Program-made: the position numbers and the translations under genes | Part shown: positions 28,411-40,681 of the stretch, in pieces | Position numbering within the stretch: position 1 is the first letter of the stretch | Layout: the number at the start of each line of letters is the position of its first letter | Notes under the pieces: model-generated | Seen by the model: only the letters and a program-made list of their open reading frames with translations | What the model was told of the DNA's origin: nothing | Databases searched by the model: none | Assembly: GCF_002999335.1 (NCBI RefSeq) | Contig: NW_020312147.1 | Span: 248,001-312,000, forward strand | DNA length: 64,000 bases | Direction of reading: 5' to 3' | Source of the DNA: Cyclospora cayetanensis | Lineage: Eukaryota > Apicomplexa > Conoidasida > Eucoccidiorida > Eimeriidae

Positions 28411-29604
28411 TTGTTTGAGGGAGAACTCGCCAATACTTGCGGGGCTTAGGGTTTTCTTCCATCAGCTCTAGTAGGCCAGCCTGCAAAGCAATGCATGCTG
28501 CAAACATTTCGGTCTTTAAAACCCGTTTAACTCTTTCACTCAAAAATTCATTCCTTCGTACATCCGAGTTCGTCAAGCGCAGTTTATATTTTAGCGAGGA
28601 GAGCGAATTTTCTTGTATGTACAGGTTACGTCCATATGGATTATTCAGAGTAACTATCATAACATTTAAGCACCTGTAGGGGCATCTGATTTGAAGCCCG
28701 CAGTCACGGCCAGGAGAAACCCAAATATAAACTTTTTGGAATTTACGCAAACGACGAAAATACGTGTGATTAGGCCAGCTTACAGATGTACACATCTCAA
28801 AGCTATCAATGGCAGCAGAATTCTCTGCGGCTGCTTGCCCTATTCTAATGGGCGCTTAGTTGTTTGCCTCGGCGTATCTATCTTCATTAGTACTCGGCTC
28901 GAGAACATAGAGCACACGACCTGGGGGGATCACCGGCGGATTTGGCGTAACACACCTAATGGCTTGACGCTCTTGCATTTGCACTGAACAGTCAGTCAAA
29001 GCAATATCTAGAAGGCTGAGCATTTCATTCCGCGTAGCCAATCTGTCAAAACATCTCAACCCGTGTCGCGGCAGTAGTCAGTGCAGGCGTCCAACTGCGG
29101 AAACCGCGTTTTCGCCGCAGAAACAAAAGCTTTCCAATCAATGCCTTCTTCACACAAAGAGGGAGATGGACGCGAAAACTCTGTTTTCCCGCGTAGGGCA
29201 ATGTAGTTCCTGCCTGTCATGGCATTGCGTGTGGTGGGATACGTGGGGACTCCTTTCAACTTCCCTGTCGAAATAGTACGCAGATGCAATTCAATCGTAT
29301 GATAACTGTTTAGAAGCTTAATTCCGCCTTCTATTTTTATTTTGTATGCTTTTCCCAGGTGGCGCGCCTGTCTTGGATACGACCATGGTGGGCGCTGCCA
29401 CCGGCAGTTTCTCAGCAACCCTTGAGCTGAAGCACAGCAAATTCTGTTTGGCAGAGCAAAACGAGGCATCCAGGAAATTGCCTTACCATTAGGGGCTTTG
29501 CTATGCAAAGTGGGGTGAGAGCATACGCGGTGGTTATGGTGGTGGTGGGGGGTCGTACTTTGGTACAGAAGAGCCCCATAAACACCCCGACCTGAGGATC
29601 GCAC
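28259..29604 (-). CDS. Doubtful minus-strand open frames, uncharacterised
   Basis: Three long frames lie end to end on the minus strand: 29604-29056 (182 codons), 29059-28856 (67) and 28795-28259 (178). The last two share a frame and are separated by one stop. A GT-AG excision (GTACTAAT donor near 28890, GCCGCAG acceptor near 28830) would bridge that stop. Composition is balanced and not low-complexity, but no domain is recognised. The 3' part overlaps the last MFS exon (28330-28410) on the other strand. This could be a real convergent gene or chance openness. Confidence 0.25.
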
Positions 29605-29873
29605 ACGTTCTTTTTTGTTTAATACCGTCGTCCAAGCCTCCGCGTTATCCCTGTGGGCCTTCTATAGTCAAAGCACCGTCCCGGTTCCCTGAGCGCCCTG
29701 TGCCTTCGGTGTCGTCCCTTTTTGTTGAGCGCTCTCCAGCCCGTCCCGACCGTTTCTCTTTCTTCCTGTCGATGCCTTGAACTCGCCCCTTCTGAGCTGT
29801 GTGGGCACCGCAGTAGTTCAGCATTTCATATACAGCCCCCTGTTCACCGTTCCCCTCGCTGTCAACAACAGCC

Positions 29874-32800
29874 ATGAGGGCGACTCCCGCCACCCCCGAG
29901 GATGCCCCTCACCAGCCGCCTGCACATGCGAAGCTACAGGCCCACGACATGGAGCACGACGGGCTCACTCCGTGTGAAAACAATGGGGCTTTGGCAAACA
30001 TGGCGACCGTAGAAGGGGCGGTGTCTTTCGGGGGAGCACCCTTCTTCGCGGGAGCAGACAGTACCTCCACCCCAGAGAAAGAAGCCCAAGGAGCGCCACA
30101 AGAAGAAAGGAGCGCGCATGAAGAACGCAGACCAAGGGCCTCCACCTCTTCCGTAGTCTCTCTGATGTCGCAAGATGGCGAGGGGGCAGAGAGTTCTTCC
30201 ACCCCAGGCGAGGGAGAAAAGCGCCTTTCAGCCCGCCCCCGCAGAGCAGCATCCTTCAGAAGCAAACGGGCAACAGCAGCAGAAGCGGCGGCAGCGGCTG
30301 CTTCAACACCGCCCCCTGTGCCAGCAAGGTATCGAGAGGAGCTCCAAAAAGTCGACGAAAGCATCACAGAAATACTCGATAAAGGACTTCCTGTAAGAAG
30401 AAGGGCTGACAGCTCTCGCTTCCTGCTTGTTGACGCTGCTGCTGCAGACATCTTTTGCTCAGGCATTCCTCCAGGTGCCAACTGTCTGCATCTTGCCCTG
30501 CAAGAACTGAGATTTCTCCGAGTAGCACCTCTCACTAGCACATGGAAGCCTCTTCAACGCCTATGACGAGTGGCTCGTGCGCATGGTTACCAAGTCGAAA
30601 TTCTTGAACTGTGTGGTGATGCAGGATACCGGCCTACTCTCTCATCGTGAAGCGTATTTAAAGATAAAAAGGGAGATCGGATTCCCCGAAGGGGAGGAAG
30701 AAAAGGAAGGGGAAGAAGAACAGCCCCCAGGTTCGCCTCTGCACGATTTCTACCGACCCCCGCTGCTGTCTGTAGCTTGCATGAAAGGAAGACTTCTAAG
30801 CCCATCCTAAATGGCCGTGCCTCGGCGTGTCTCTACAGCATAGCGCGGCTTGCTTCCTTGCTTCCTGCTTCGCTCCCTCCTCTCTGCACGAGTTCTCAAG
30901 GCCCCTTCAAACATTCCACAGCGCCTTTGTGTGTGTGTGTATATATATATGTGTATGTGTGCGTGTGTGTGTCATGGATGGATGGTCAGGAAGCGGACTC
31001 GTGCTGTCTCTGCAGCGGCTCTTACGGATACTGTGCGAGGGTTCTCCCCTCCCCCTATCTGCCCTTGCAGAGGCCGCTACCAAAGCCCTTGCAGACCCTG
31101 GGCCGAATGAAGATGCTCCCGTGTTCAATGTGGATCCTCAGAGCCTCAAAGTTGAATTGCCCATCCTGTTGAACCGCCGACGGTACGGACGGCAGCGAGA
31201 TGAGAAGCTGCGCGCCACCGCAGGGATGCGGTTGAAGAAAGCGACCTCCTAGTCGCGGGGAAGCCGTCGATAACGGCCTCCAAGTACCCGCGAGAGCAGC
31301 GCTTCGACTCGCGTGTTGATCTGGGAAGGGTATGTTGGGGTCTGCATATGCGGCGTGGTTTCTTTGCCCTCAGCTTCGGGCTGGTGCGCCCCCTGAACGC
31401 CGAAGGCGCTCCCCAAGGGGCCTCCCGGGGGCCCCCGCAGGGGCCTCTGGAGGATACAGCGCCTCACAAATTTTGGGTTTGGGAGTGCGTGGTTTTGGAC
31501 GGACTGCCTGCAGCCTTCAAAGAGGCAGCCCGTAAGGAGAGAGAGGGCAGACAGGTGTGTCTGAGCGCCGACGGCCTCCTTTCGCTAGAGGCCTCCCTGC
31601 TGCCGCCGTGCATCCGCCTGGAGTTGATTCCTCACAAGGCAGTCTCCTGGGAAGCGCTGTCTGCATGTTGCGCTCGTCGCTCGCGAGAAGGCTGCCCCCG
31701 CCATTGCTCTCGACCGGCCTCAAAGTCTCCTTCCAGACTCCTGTGGGGTGTGTGTGTGGTCTTCAGAACTTGAATCGTCGGTTGCGAGCTTTTGAGAAAC
31801 TCAGAGACGCGCTGTGCGGAGGCGTCGAAACCGAGCTTGCGGCAGCCAGAGAGCGCGTGCAGCAGCAGCTGGAGAGGGAGGCCGCTGCGGCGGAGAGGAA
31901 GCAGCAGCAGGAGCACAAGCGACGGCAAATCGAGTATGCCAGACAGGAGAGGGAGCGTGGCAGGAGGCAGCGAGAGGAGCAGAGGGAGGAGCAGAAGAGG
32001 CTGAAGGAGGCTGAGCGCGAGAAGCGGGAACGCGAGCGACTCGAGAAGGAGAAGGAAAAGGAGGAGCAGCGGTTGGTAAGGCTTCTAGAGCTTGAATGCT
32101 TTGGGAGGAGCCTCCCTCCTGGCAGCGCGGGGGGGAGTGTGAGCGGGAGAAGGCGAGCTCACGCCTAGGCGCGGCTCTCGGCTGTGAGCGTATTTTTGGT
32201 GCCTTGCGGAGGGATGATGACGCCCTGCTGCTGCCGCGAGTAAGGGCCCCTCGGAGCAGGCGTGCAGATCCTCCGTGCGCACTTCGTGTGTTGCTCAGCA
32301 AAAGCTGCAACAGCAAGCAGAAAAGCAAAAAGAGAAGAAAGCAGACCCCAGCGTCAACAGGCAGCAGAGCTTGATGGCTTCGTGGCTTCGGCGTCCTGCG
32401 CCGTCGCTCGCGGGGAGCCTTCAGAGACTCGCTGCTGGGGTGGAAGTTCAGGCTGGCGATAAGAACAAGCGAGGCTGCTCGCTTGCCGCGCGTGGGCAGG
32501 CGGGGATAAACGGGGAAGGAGGGGCAGCAGTTGTTGTCGTGCTTGACGAGCAGGAGCAAGCGGCAATGCGAGAGAAGGCGGCGCTGCGTAAAGCGGCCGA
32601 ATCGGAGGCTGCCTCCTGGCGAGCCAGCAGTGACGAACGCGATGGATTTATTGCAGCTGTTGAGGGCCTGGCTAGATGTAAGTATCCCAAAGTTCTCTCC
32701 CCCTTCCCCTTCTAGCTCCACAAGAATGCACTGCCTCGCCTGCTGCCGTGGACGAAACGCAGAGAGGAGGCCCCTGTGTCACGACGTCGAGCCGTGTAAA

Positions 32801-35800
32801 ACGGAGCCTTCCATGCGCGATTTCCTCGCGCATGCGTTGGAGTGCCTTGAAGGCATCATTGCAGAAACTTGCCAACAAAAAGCTGCCAAAGAAGTGTGTA
32901 TGTGTGTGTGTGGGTGCGACCCCGCAGGCGCAATGCAGCGGCACCGCCACGTGAACGCAAGCGATCTTCCGCAGCTGCCAGAGGGTAAATTTTTTCGCGT
33001 TGGTGGGGAGTGGAGGTAGAGAACCTATTTGCAGTTTGTCTGTGTGTGACATACAGTCAGCGAAAGGACCGCACGCGCCTTCTTTTCACGCATGTTTTCG
33101 TAGATCTGGCGGCTGTTTCCGCGGATCCTCCCGCTTCGTTCTGTGGCCAAGGGCGAAGGGAGCTGCTTGCGGTAATGCCTCTGCAGGTACAGCGTCGCTA
33201 GAGCAGGAGGGTGAGCCCTCCTGTCTGCTGCGGCAGTTTTTGCATAAGCATGCGATGCCTGCGCGTGAACGTCTTCGCGAGTTTCTCTCCTTTTGCGGTG
33301 CGTCCCTTCCTGCCTTCCCAGCCCAATCTTCACTGTTTGCTCGTGTCTCGTCCTGCCTGTTGCCATCTCGGGGAAGGGGAGAAACGAAAAGGGAAAAGGT
33401 GGCGAGAGGAGACGTGTCTTTCTCGGCTGGCTTTTCCGGTGAACGGTTTTGTCGAGTCTCTGCGCGCGCTGGGTGCGTCGTTGTATTTCTATGCCCTCAG
33501 CGGAGCATCGCCGTTTCGTGCATAAAATTTCTCTGCAACAGACCTCTAGCGGCTCTGCGGGGCTGTCCACTGAAGCAGACGGCAGCAGCAGCAGCAGCGG
33601 CAGCGGTGGGGGGTACAGACAGACGGCAGCAGACGTGAGGAGAGGCCTCACGCTGACGGATTACTGCGCGGAGTCTTTGCCTGACGCGCCATTTCTTCGA
33701 CCGACATGGATTGCCCTTGATGAGTGGAAGAGGCCTGTGCGGAGGCTTTTGATGGCGAAACAGGCAAAGGTAGGCCGTCCCTTGACTGCTCGGCAGATGC
33801 CACGGAAGAGCGAGAGCAGAGGACGGCTGCTGTCGCGTCTGCATGTGCGCGTGCTCTGGCAAGGTGCTTCGACTGCCTAGCCTGAGTCTAATTTCGAGAG
33901 ATCAACTTCACAGGTGGCGGAGGCTGAAAGCTGCGCAGTGTGCATTACTGCCATAAACGGCAGGAAGCGCCACAGACGAGGATTCAGAGAGGCACTTGTA
34001 GAGACATCTGAGCTCTTCCCCTTCTAATGACGCAAAGAAGAAAAGGGGGGCAGGGGTCGGACGTGCTTCTGTCTCTGTGACAAGGGGTGCTGGCGTGTGT
34101 AGCGAAGCGATTTTTCCTTTGCCGCAAGGTTTTCAAGGAATCGCCCTGTTCCGATGTCGCTGTTGTTGCGTGCTGCGTCGTGAAGTGTTCAACAGGGCGC
34201 GTGTGCAAGAAAGGCTGGCTATACGTATAAATGTGTATATATATGAATATATATATTTATCTGGCGTGTGCTTTTGCGCTGAGCAGACAGCAAGTTCGTG
34301 CGAGCAGTGGGCAGAGGAGAGTTGCATCGATTATGAACGAGACAGCGACGATGAATGGTTCGAATGTTTCGACGCGGATGATCTCGAGGACGCTAAGGAG
34401 GAGGAGGAGGAGGAGGAAGTAGAGGGGGAAGATGACAGAGACTGGCTGGAAGAAGACGAGGAGGCCAAAGAAAAACTCCTTGTTACGCCCGCTATGAAAT
34501 TTGAGTCCTTCCTACAGTGGAGCTTCACGTTCGACGGGGAGCCGAAGGCGAATGAGTCAGACCGTAAGCAGGCCGGAAGACAGGGTGTCTACTGCGCTTG
34601 CATCTTATGCAGCCTCTAAGAGCGCTTTGCACGGCTGCCTACTGAGTACCCTTGCTTCCCGTTCAGAAAATGGCGTTGATTGCGTGCGTAGAGCCTCTCT
34701 TTCAGCGGCGGGGGAAATGCAGCAAGTATCTGCCCGCGTCTCCGCTTGCGTGTTGTACCTCTCAGTTTCGCTACCGCTCCTACCCATTCCAACGTTGAAG
34801 GACCGCAATTGGTGTTCTGCCTATGGCTGTATCGGCGACGATTGGGGTGAGGAGCATCCGCTCTGCTAGGGCGTGCCTACCCATGCGTGTGCATCTTCAA
34901 AAGGGCGCTTGGGCAGTCCGTGTGGCAGCAGCATAGGGGTAGCGGAGTCAGGAGGAGGCATACATTGTAGCCTCAAGGCACCTCTCATCAAGGCTCACAA
35001 TTCATGCCAGAGGCACACGATTGCACGGGATTGGGGAGCTTTGAAGAACGGACGGTGCCTTTGTTTTTTGCGTGCTGACTTCAAGGAGGCAACCCCTTCT
35101 CCCGACTCGATGCCCTTCCAACGCATGCGCGTCGCAAGTGGTCAGATGAAGACAGCATTAATCTACTCAAGGTGAGTAAAAGGGCCTCCACTGTGCAGCT
35201 GCACTGTAATGCTCCGGTGGCAGGAGGTTCACAGCTTTGGAGCGTGCGGGAGTTGACACCTTCTGTGCTACGGCGGCTTGCACTTCTTCGCACATACGTG
35301 TAGAGTATAGTACCACGCATACATGCAGCATGGCCTGACCTCCAGGTGCCAGCTGGGGGGCGATCGAAAGCGCGAGGCGCTTTGGTTTTTGATTCAGTTT
35401 TTCCATGGCAAAACCGTCGGAAAGCTCAAGAACATCCCGGAGTTTCAGAGAGCGTACGTCTTCTTCTCTCCCTCCCTCCATGCTGCGTTCGCTAGCTCTC
35501 GCCGTGGTGGTGTTGGTGCTGCTGCTGCAATATTTGAGGGTCCGCAGAAAGTAGTGCGTTTTGTCTCCAGGAACCGTCATGTGACGAAAGCTGAGGTTGA
35601 GCGGCAGCTGAAGCAGTGCATGGTCTACGAGCGGCGGCCTGAAGATAAACAAAGAGTGAGCCTTATTATTCTTCTTCTCTGCTGCCTGCTTTTCAGAAGT
35701 GGGATGCATGTTGGTGGATAGCACAGGGAGAGTCAGCAGCGGAATTGCTGCTGGCACCCTTTGCGTCACGGGGGCAGACACGGTTACTTGGAAATGCAGG

Positions 35801-36891
35801 GTCTGTTTCATGGATTGTCTGTGTCTCAGCGTTGGTATGCAAAAGAGGGTGCCGCACGGGCGTTCAGTTTGGTTGAACAACTGGAGAGCATTCTGCAGGC
35901 TATACGCACAGAGGAGCGCCTGGCCGAGGCAAAGCAGCAGGAGTTGACGGAGCAGCTGAAAGCTCAGCTGGCGGCTAATAATGCGCTCGTTGAAACCAAC
36001 GAGAAGAAAGAACAGAATTGCATTGCCGCAGCATCAGTGCCAGATGCAGCCACCCCGGCAGCAACGCCAGCAGCAGGGCAGACAAAGGATAGGGGTGAGG
36101 CAGTGGGTAACCCGTCACCGCCAAGCGCCAACGGCAAATTACATGCCTTCTTCGCAAAATGGTCTGAATCGGTGGGAGAGTCTCAGCAGCAACACACGCA
36201 TGCGGCACCAGCAGCAGATGCAGCGACGGTGAGTGAAGGTGCAGAGCTTCGCCTCAACTCGAACGTTCAGCAGAGGAGGTCTCTCTCTGTTTCTCCTAGT
36301 TCTATTTTATGGCCAAGCGGGGTAGACACTGCCTCGGAAGCAGCAGCTGCTGCTGGTATCGCTGCAACATCTGCCGCCGCAGCAGCTGCTGCTGCCGCTG
36401 GCGAAACCAATCCGAAAGATGCTGCACTTGCTGCCCATGTCGCGGCAGCAGCCCTCCTCGCTGCGAAGCTGGCAAGGGGGGCAGCTGAGCGTAGCGAGGC
36501 TACAGAAGCGGCGACTCTAAGTGGCCAGGAAGGTGGATCTGCCTCATACAGCACGGAAAACAAGACATCTCACCAGAAAACACCCACAGTTGCTCCTATG
36601 CTGTGTGGCGCTACAGTATCTCGCACGACGGCTTCCAGGCGCAGGTCTGCACCCGGAGACTCAAAGGGTGCAGAACTCGCACCGAGTGAGCGATGCAGTC
36701 CAGCAGCTGTCGTGCCGAGCTGCGTTGTGGATGACGCAGACAAAGTGTCATCTGGGAAGAGAATGCGGAAGAGCGCTGTGCCGCATGACTCAGAGGTGGA
36801 TCTGCCGGGAAATGCAGTGCCGAAACGCGTCAAGCGTCGGCAGTCAGCGGTGACAGCCTCGATTGCAGTCTCACGAAACAATTCAACATGA
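29874..36891 (+). CDS. Probable chromatin assembly factor 1 large subunit (CAF-1 p150 / Cac1-like)
   Basis: CAF-1 deposits H3-H4 on replicating DNA. Phase-consistent exons: 29874-30474, 30539-30730, 30990-31182, 31374-31554, 31767-32075, 32299-32677, then an uncertain exon within about 32716-32984, then 33104-33171, 33207-33297, 33501-33769, 34287-34563, 35086-35171, 35329-35655, 35830-36891; about 1,430 residues. Evidence for CAF-1: a long Lys/Glu/Arg (KER) coiled coil at 31800-32075; QQSLMASWL soon after, a weak PCNA-box look-alike; YERDSDDEWFECFDADDLED plus an acidic run (34350-34470), matching the family's DYDVDSDDEWEE signature; then a C-terminal winged-helix-like part with ALWFLIQFFHGKTVGKL and VVRFVSRNRHVTKAEVERQL. 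The N-terminal 250 residues and the Ala/Gln/Ser-rich C-terminal 300 residues are not conserved family parts. Function is inferred, not certain. Confidence 0.75.
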
Positions 36892-37500
36892 AAAGTCACG
36901 CCGTGTAGTCGTGCAGCACAGCGCCTCGTGATTTTGTAAGCGTGTGTGGTGTTGGCATCTGGCCAACTGCGGCCTTGTAGGCTCGTGGTTAATTCGATTT
37001 GACGCTACGTTAATGCTTTACAATCGTCACTAGGCAAATATTGAACAACGTTTCCATTACGCGGAAAAATACAGTTTTTTGTGTTAAGACCAGGACGCTG
37101 CCGTGTTGTCATAATTTTACAGGGGTCGCATAAAACCATAAACCGTACTAAATTGAAGGCGTTTCGGTACGGCTGGTTCTCGCCGGGATTGGGGAGGGGC
37201 GGGGAGGCACAGGCGAGGATGGCAGCGAAAGACAAATTCTGAAAGCTGCAGGCAGTGACACGAGCATCTGCAAAATGCTGGCCATCAGTTCATTGGCAAA
37301 AGCGCTACGCGCTTACCTAAGTCGTTTGCTTTCATGACGCTACAGCAAAGCTGAAAACGAATCCTGTGTCTAGCTGTGTGTACACCCTGCACATGACGTA
37401 GTCTGAATATCAATGCTGCTGGCACACTGCACTGCTTGCTGATCGTGGTAGAAATGTTGGGCACGCCTTTCATTTACAAAAGCTCTTTCACTAAGCAATA
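36892..37500. other. Intergenic, nothing recognised
   Basis: Short AT-richer spacer after the CAF-1 stop codon. No gene, RNA or repeat recognised. Confidence 0.4.
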
Positions 37501-37525
37501 ATGTGCGGTGCAGCTGGAAGCAGCC

Positions 37526-37804
37526 ATGGCTTCCGAGTTGGGGATTGCCTTCATGTTTATGTTTCAGATGGGGTGTGCTTTGTTGACTGTTATGGGCGCA
37601 TGCTTTTGTGTTGCATCACACTTCTTCTTCCAGCCTTCATCAGAGCCGCATCAACCCCAATTCCATGATTCTGAATGGCGGCAACACAGAATCCAATCTC
37701 ACAGGGGCCCAGCACAGCCTGTGGAGAAAAGGTCGTCCAAAACGGTGTACTGTCATCAAGGTGAAGTCTGTGAAAAAGAAGCGGTCAGCTTGGTTTCTTT
37801 GTGA
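37526..37804 (+). CDS. Candidate exon with N-terminal hydrophobic segment, uncharacterised
   Basis: An ATG in good context starts MASELGIAFMFMFQMGCALL and continues through a hydrophobic stretch to CVASHFFF, suitable as a signal anchor or transmembrane helix. A polar His/Gln/Ser-rich segment follows. It may be the first exon of the frames at 38.1-41.4 kb, or a small separate protein. No family is recognised. Confidence 0.3.
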   Translation: MASELGIAFMFMFQMGCALLTVMGACFCVASHFFFQPSSEPHQPQFHDSEWRQHRIQSHRGPAQPVEKRSSKTVYCHQGEVCEKEAVSLVSL

Positions 37805-38125
37805 CTTATTCTAGAATACATACTCATCACTCGCGTTCTGGGCTCAGGGAGGGGTAGAGGACCAGAAGCAAAGTACTGGCACAGGTGGCTGCAGTGACAA
37901 AAAGGCAGCCAGGCGAGACTCAGTAAGTCGTAAGAAGGGACGCATGCTTCACTTCAGCTGCGCACTTACTACAGATTAGAGAAAATTCTGACCATAAGCT
38001 TCTGCCCAATGTGTGGGCAAATGCCTCAATCGAGTCGCGGAAGAATGATACACGGCCTAATAACAAAAACGTAAAGCAGTTATTCTGTGTAGTTTGCTTT
38101 CTTCTGTTCGAACCACCTTATCCAG

Positions 38126-39388
38126 CACCCAAGATATTGGCTTTCGCCCCACACACATCACGCGGGGAAAACTGGCTTGCTGAGTGAATGGACCGATGGA
38201 AGACATGCCATCGACCAATATAATACGCAAAAGCTACACAGCGAGCAAACTGTGCCTAGCGCGAACTATATGCATAGCAAGCAGTATCCCGAATCTCGGA
38301 TTTGTAAATTTTCCTTCCCGCCCAGTGTTCAAGTTACTCATCATGAAAATCTGAAATCACACCGCTACAGCGCCATGGAATCTTCGGCGCTAACAAGGCA
38401 CTCACCGCCTTTACTCAGTTCAGCTTCGCAGTATCAAACACTGCCTGTATTTCCGCATTTCTCTGGGCCTCTGAGGAAGACAGGCAATGTGAACTCTCAG
38501 GCACACCTTTTCCATTCAGTTTGCCGTGCAGCATCTTGTTCGGCAGAACCAGCCACCTTAAAAGGGAACGGCCTCCGGAATGACTATGATGCTGCATGCG
38601 CAACGGAATGGCACACGAGCTCCCACCCAAGTGCACTGTGCCGTCAAGGCTCTCAACGCCTGTTGGCTGATACAAAACAGCACTCAGGTGTCAACGGGGG
38701 GCATGCCACAGCACGGTATACACCTCTGCTGAGAAAAACCTCTCGCGCTTCAGACCCGACTCAATCGCACATCTCACGGCTATCCTGCTTTGCTGACGCA
38801 GCTTGCTTTTCCCAGCCCAACCGGCATTCGGTAGATCTGTCTGCCTGCGCACGCGTTCAAACTAGCTCAACAATGCCTGCCTTCAGCGCTTTGGGGTCTC
38901 GTGGATTTTACAGCCAAGATATTTTAGAGTTACCGCGTGTGGCTAATGCTAGTGAACCATTGCTCAACACATCGGGAAACCAAGTGGCACCAGAGAGTGT
39001 CTCTAATTTACCAGAGAATGCGCAGCCAATTGTTGAAGGTTGTGCTGTAGCTGAAAGCGGTAAGCGGCATGATTTCACTTTTCAAGGCTGAATTTCGCTG
39101 CACCCCAAATCAGGCGTGTGCTCCAGCACAGCAACAGTTGCAGAATGTGGCACACCTGAAGAAGTATCCGTGCAGCGATCATGCTCAACAATAGAAAATT
39201 CATCAGCTAAAAGCCCCAGCAGCAGCCCTCGCCGCACAGCTAAACGCAATCTGAGTTCACTTGAGACAAATTCTCGTGTGCGAGTGGGTTCCCGTGGGAG
39301 TGGATCAAGGCTCTCGTTGCCCTGTGAAGTCATGAAGAAACCGAGGATTAGCATCATGACGAACATATTGCTGCTTGTGTGCAGGTAG
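38126..39388 (+). CDS. Uncharacterised Ser-rich protein (partial model)
   Basis: A long open frame runs from a good acceptor (pyrimidine-rich, ending CCAG at 38125) to 39091. A small 54-bp GT-AG intron (39060-39113) removes the stop and joins the same frame to 39388. The product is polar and Ser/His/Ala-rich (for example SSAKSPSSSPRRTAKR), probably disordered. No domain is visible. The first in-frame ATG is at about 38270; the true start may lie upstream, possibly in the 37526 exon. The frame at 40682-41395 could be a further exon. Confidence 0.35.
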
Positions 39389-40681
39389 ACCACGTAGTTT
39401 TTGAGACATGAAAATCATTAGAGCGTGCCACAGCCATCAGAACAAGGAGTACACCGCAGGCAGAGAGCGCCTCCGCCAGTGGTGCAGGAGACACGCAGGA
39501 AGCCTGTCACCAGACCACTGCGCATCGGCGACGGCTAATTACTTCGGTAGGCAAATTAAGCGGCTCCAAGTGAAAACTCGGCACCGCATGTATTTCACAT
39601 AGCTGCCCGGAAAGGCGCCTTATGCACAGATTTCGAGTCATCAAAAGAAGCAGTCCGGCAAATTAGAACCATCTTCTGTCCAAAGTAACAATGCAATATG
39701 AGTCTTAGTGGGCCTATCTTCATGCTTCTTTTTGTTTCCAGCGTTTCCAACTTCTTCGAAGTGTGTCTGATAGGAGCTCTACTCGGCGAATCAGACTTAG
39801 TGCGCCTAATCATTTTACGCTCTCCGATCGTATGAGCCACGGATGGCTTTTCAGACCCTCTTCCCCATTCCCGCCTGGCTTCTTACACTTTTTGCTGCCG
39901 GTCAGTAGCAGGCTTTGCTGTGCTGTTTCGAAGTCATCGAGAAGTGCAAAATTCATATTAAAGCTGATGACGAACCTGGCGAGATTCGTCTCGCGAAAGC
40001 GATATCGGTAATCTGATGACACGAATGCCGGAGAAGTATCCCGGAGACGTCTCGATATGCTGTAGAGTCTGAAGCTAGATGGACAGCTGCTCCTCAAAGT
40101 TGCTGTCTGTAGGTTTCATCATGCCGTCTTGCCCAGATGCCACGAGCACATGCATCTCTGATTGCAGGTTTTTCTTCTAGAAAGTCTAATCCGGAGCTTT
40201 CAGATTTGGTGGGCCGCGAATAGTCGGGTGTAGTGGGACCTAAGGAGTTTCCAGATGTGTGTTTCAGGAATTTGAACGAGTTCTGGCCCAGCTGACCAAT
40301 GCAGTGATAAGGAGGTAGAGGCGTAAATTTCTTACAGAAATTCGCATTTACTGGAGTATTCAGGGCCTGGCAGGTCGAGTAGAATACGACTGACGAAGAA
40401 GTCGGAAGATGAAACCAGGAGAGAACAACGGAGCGAAGGTTCCGTAGCCGTAGAATACGGTTCGTCTTGGCAACCCCTTTTGGTAGGGCTCACCATTTCC
40501 TTCGCTATGCGAGTTCTTCTGTTTGCCTAAATTAACACTGGATCTTTAGAAGGAACTGCGTGTAAACTCTGGCACCCAGAGAAGTCAAGGGGAATCTCGC
40601 ACCCAGCAGAAGCCTTGGTGTACTCGTGCGGAGCTCTTAGCAGAAGCTCGAGTTGCATGCATTTCTAGCCCGAGTAGCCCT

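Noticed and set aside
29909..30541. 210-codon minus-strand open frame
   Set aside because: Antisense shadow of exon 1 of the CAF-1-like gene.
31801..32721. 306-codon minus-strand open frame
   Set aside because: Antisense of the KER-domain and following exon of the CAF-1-like gene; Ser/Leu/Arg composition without domains.
33000..33638. 212-codon plus-strand frame as a single exon of the CAF-1-like gene
   Set aside because: Only the 33207-33297 part fits phase-compatible splicing and helix-like composition; the rest has intron character (GT donors, TTTC-rich stretches).
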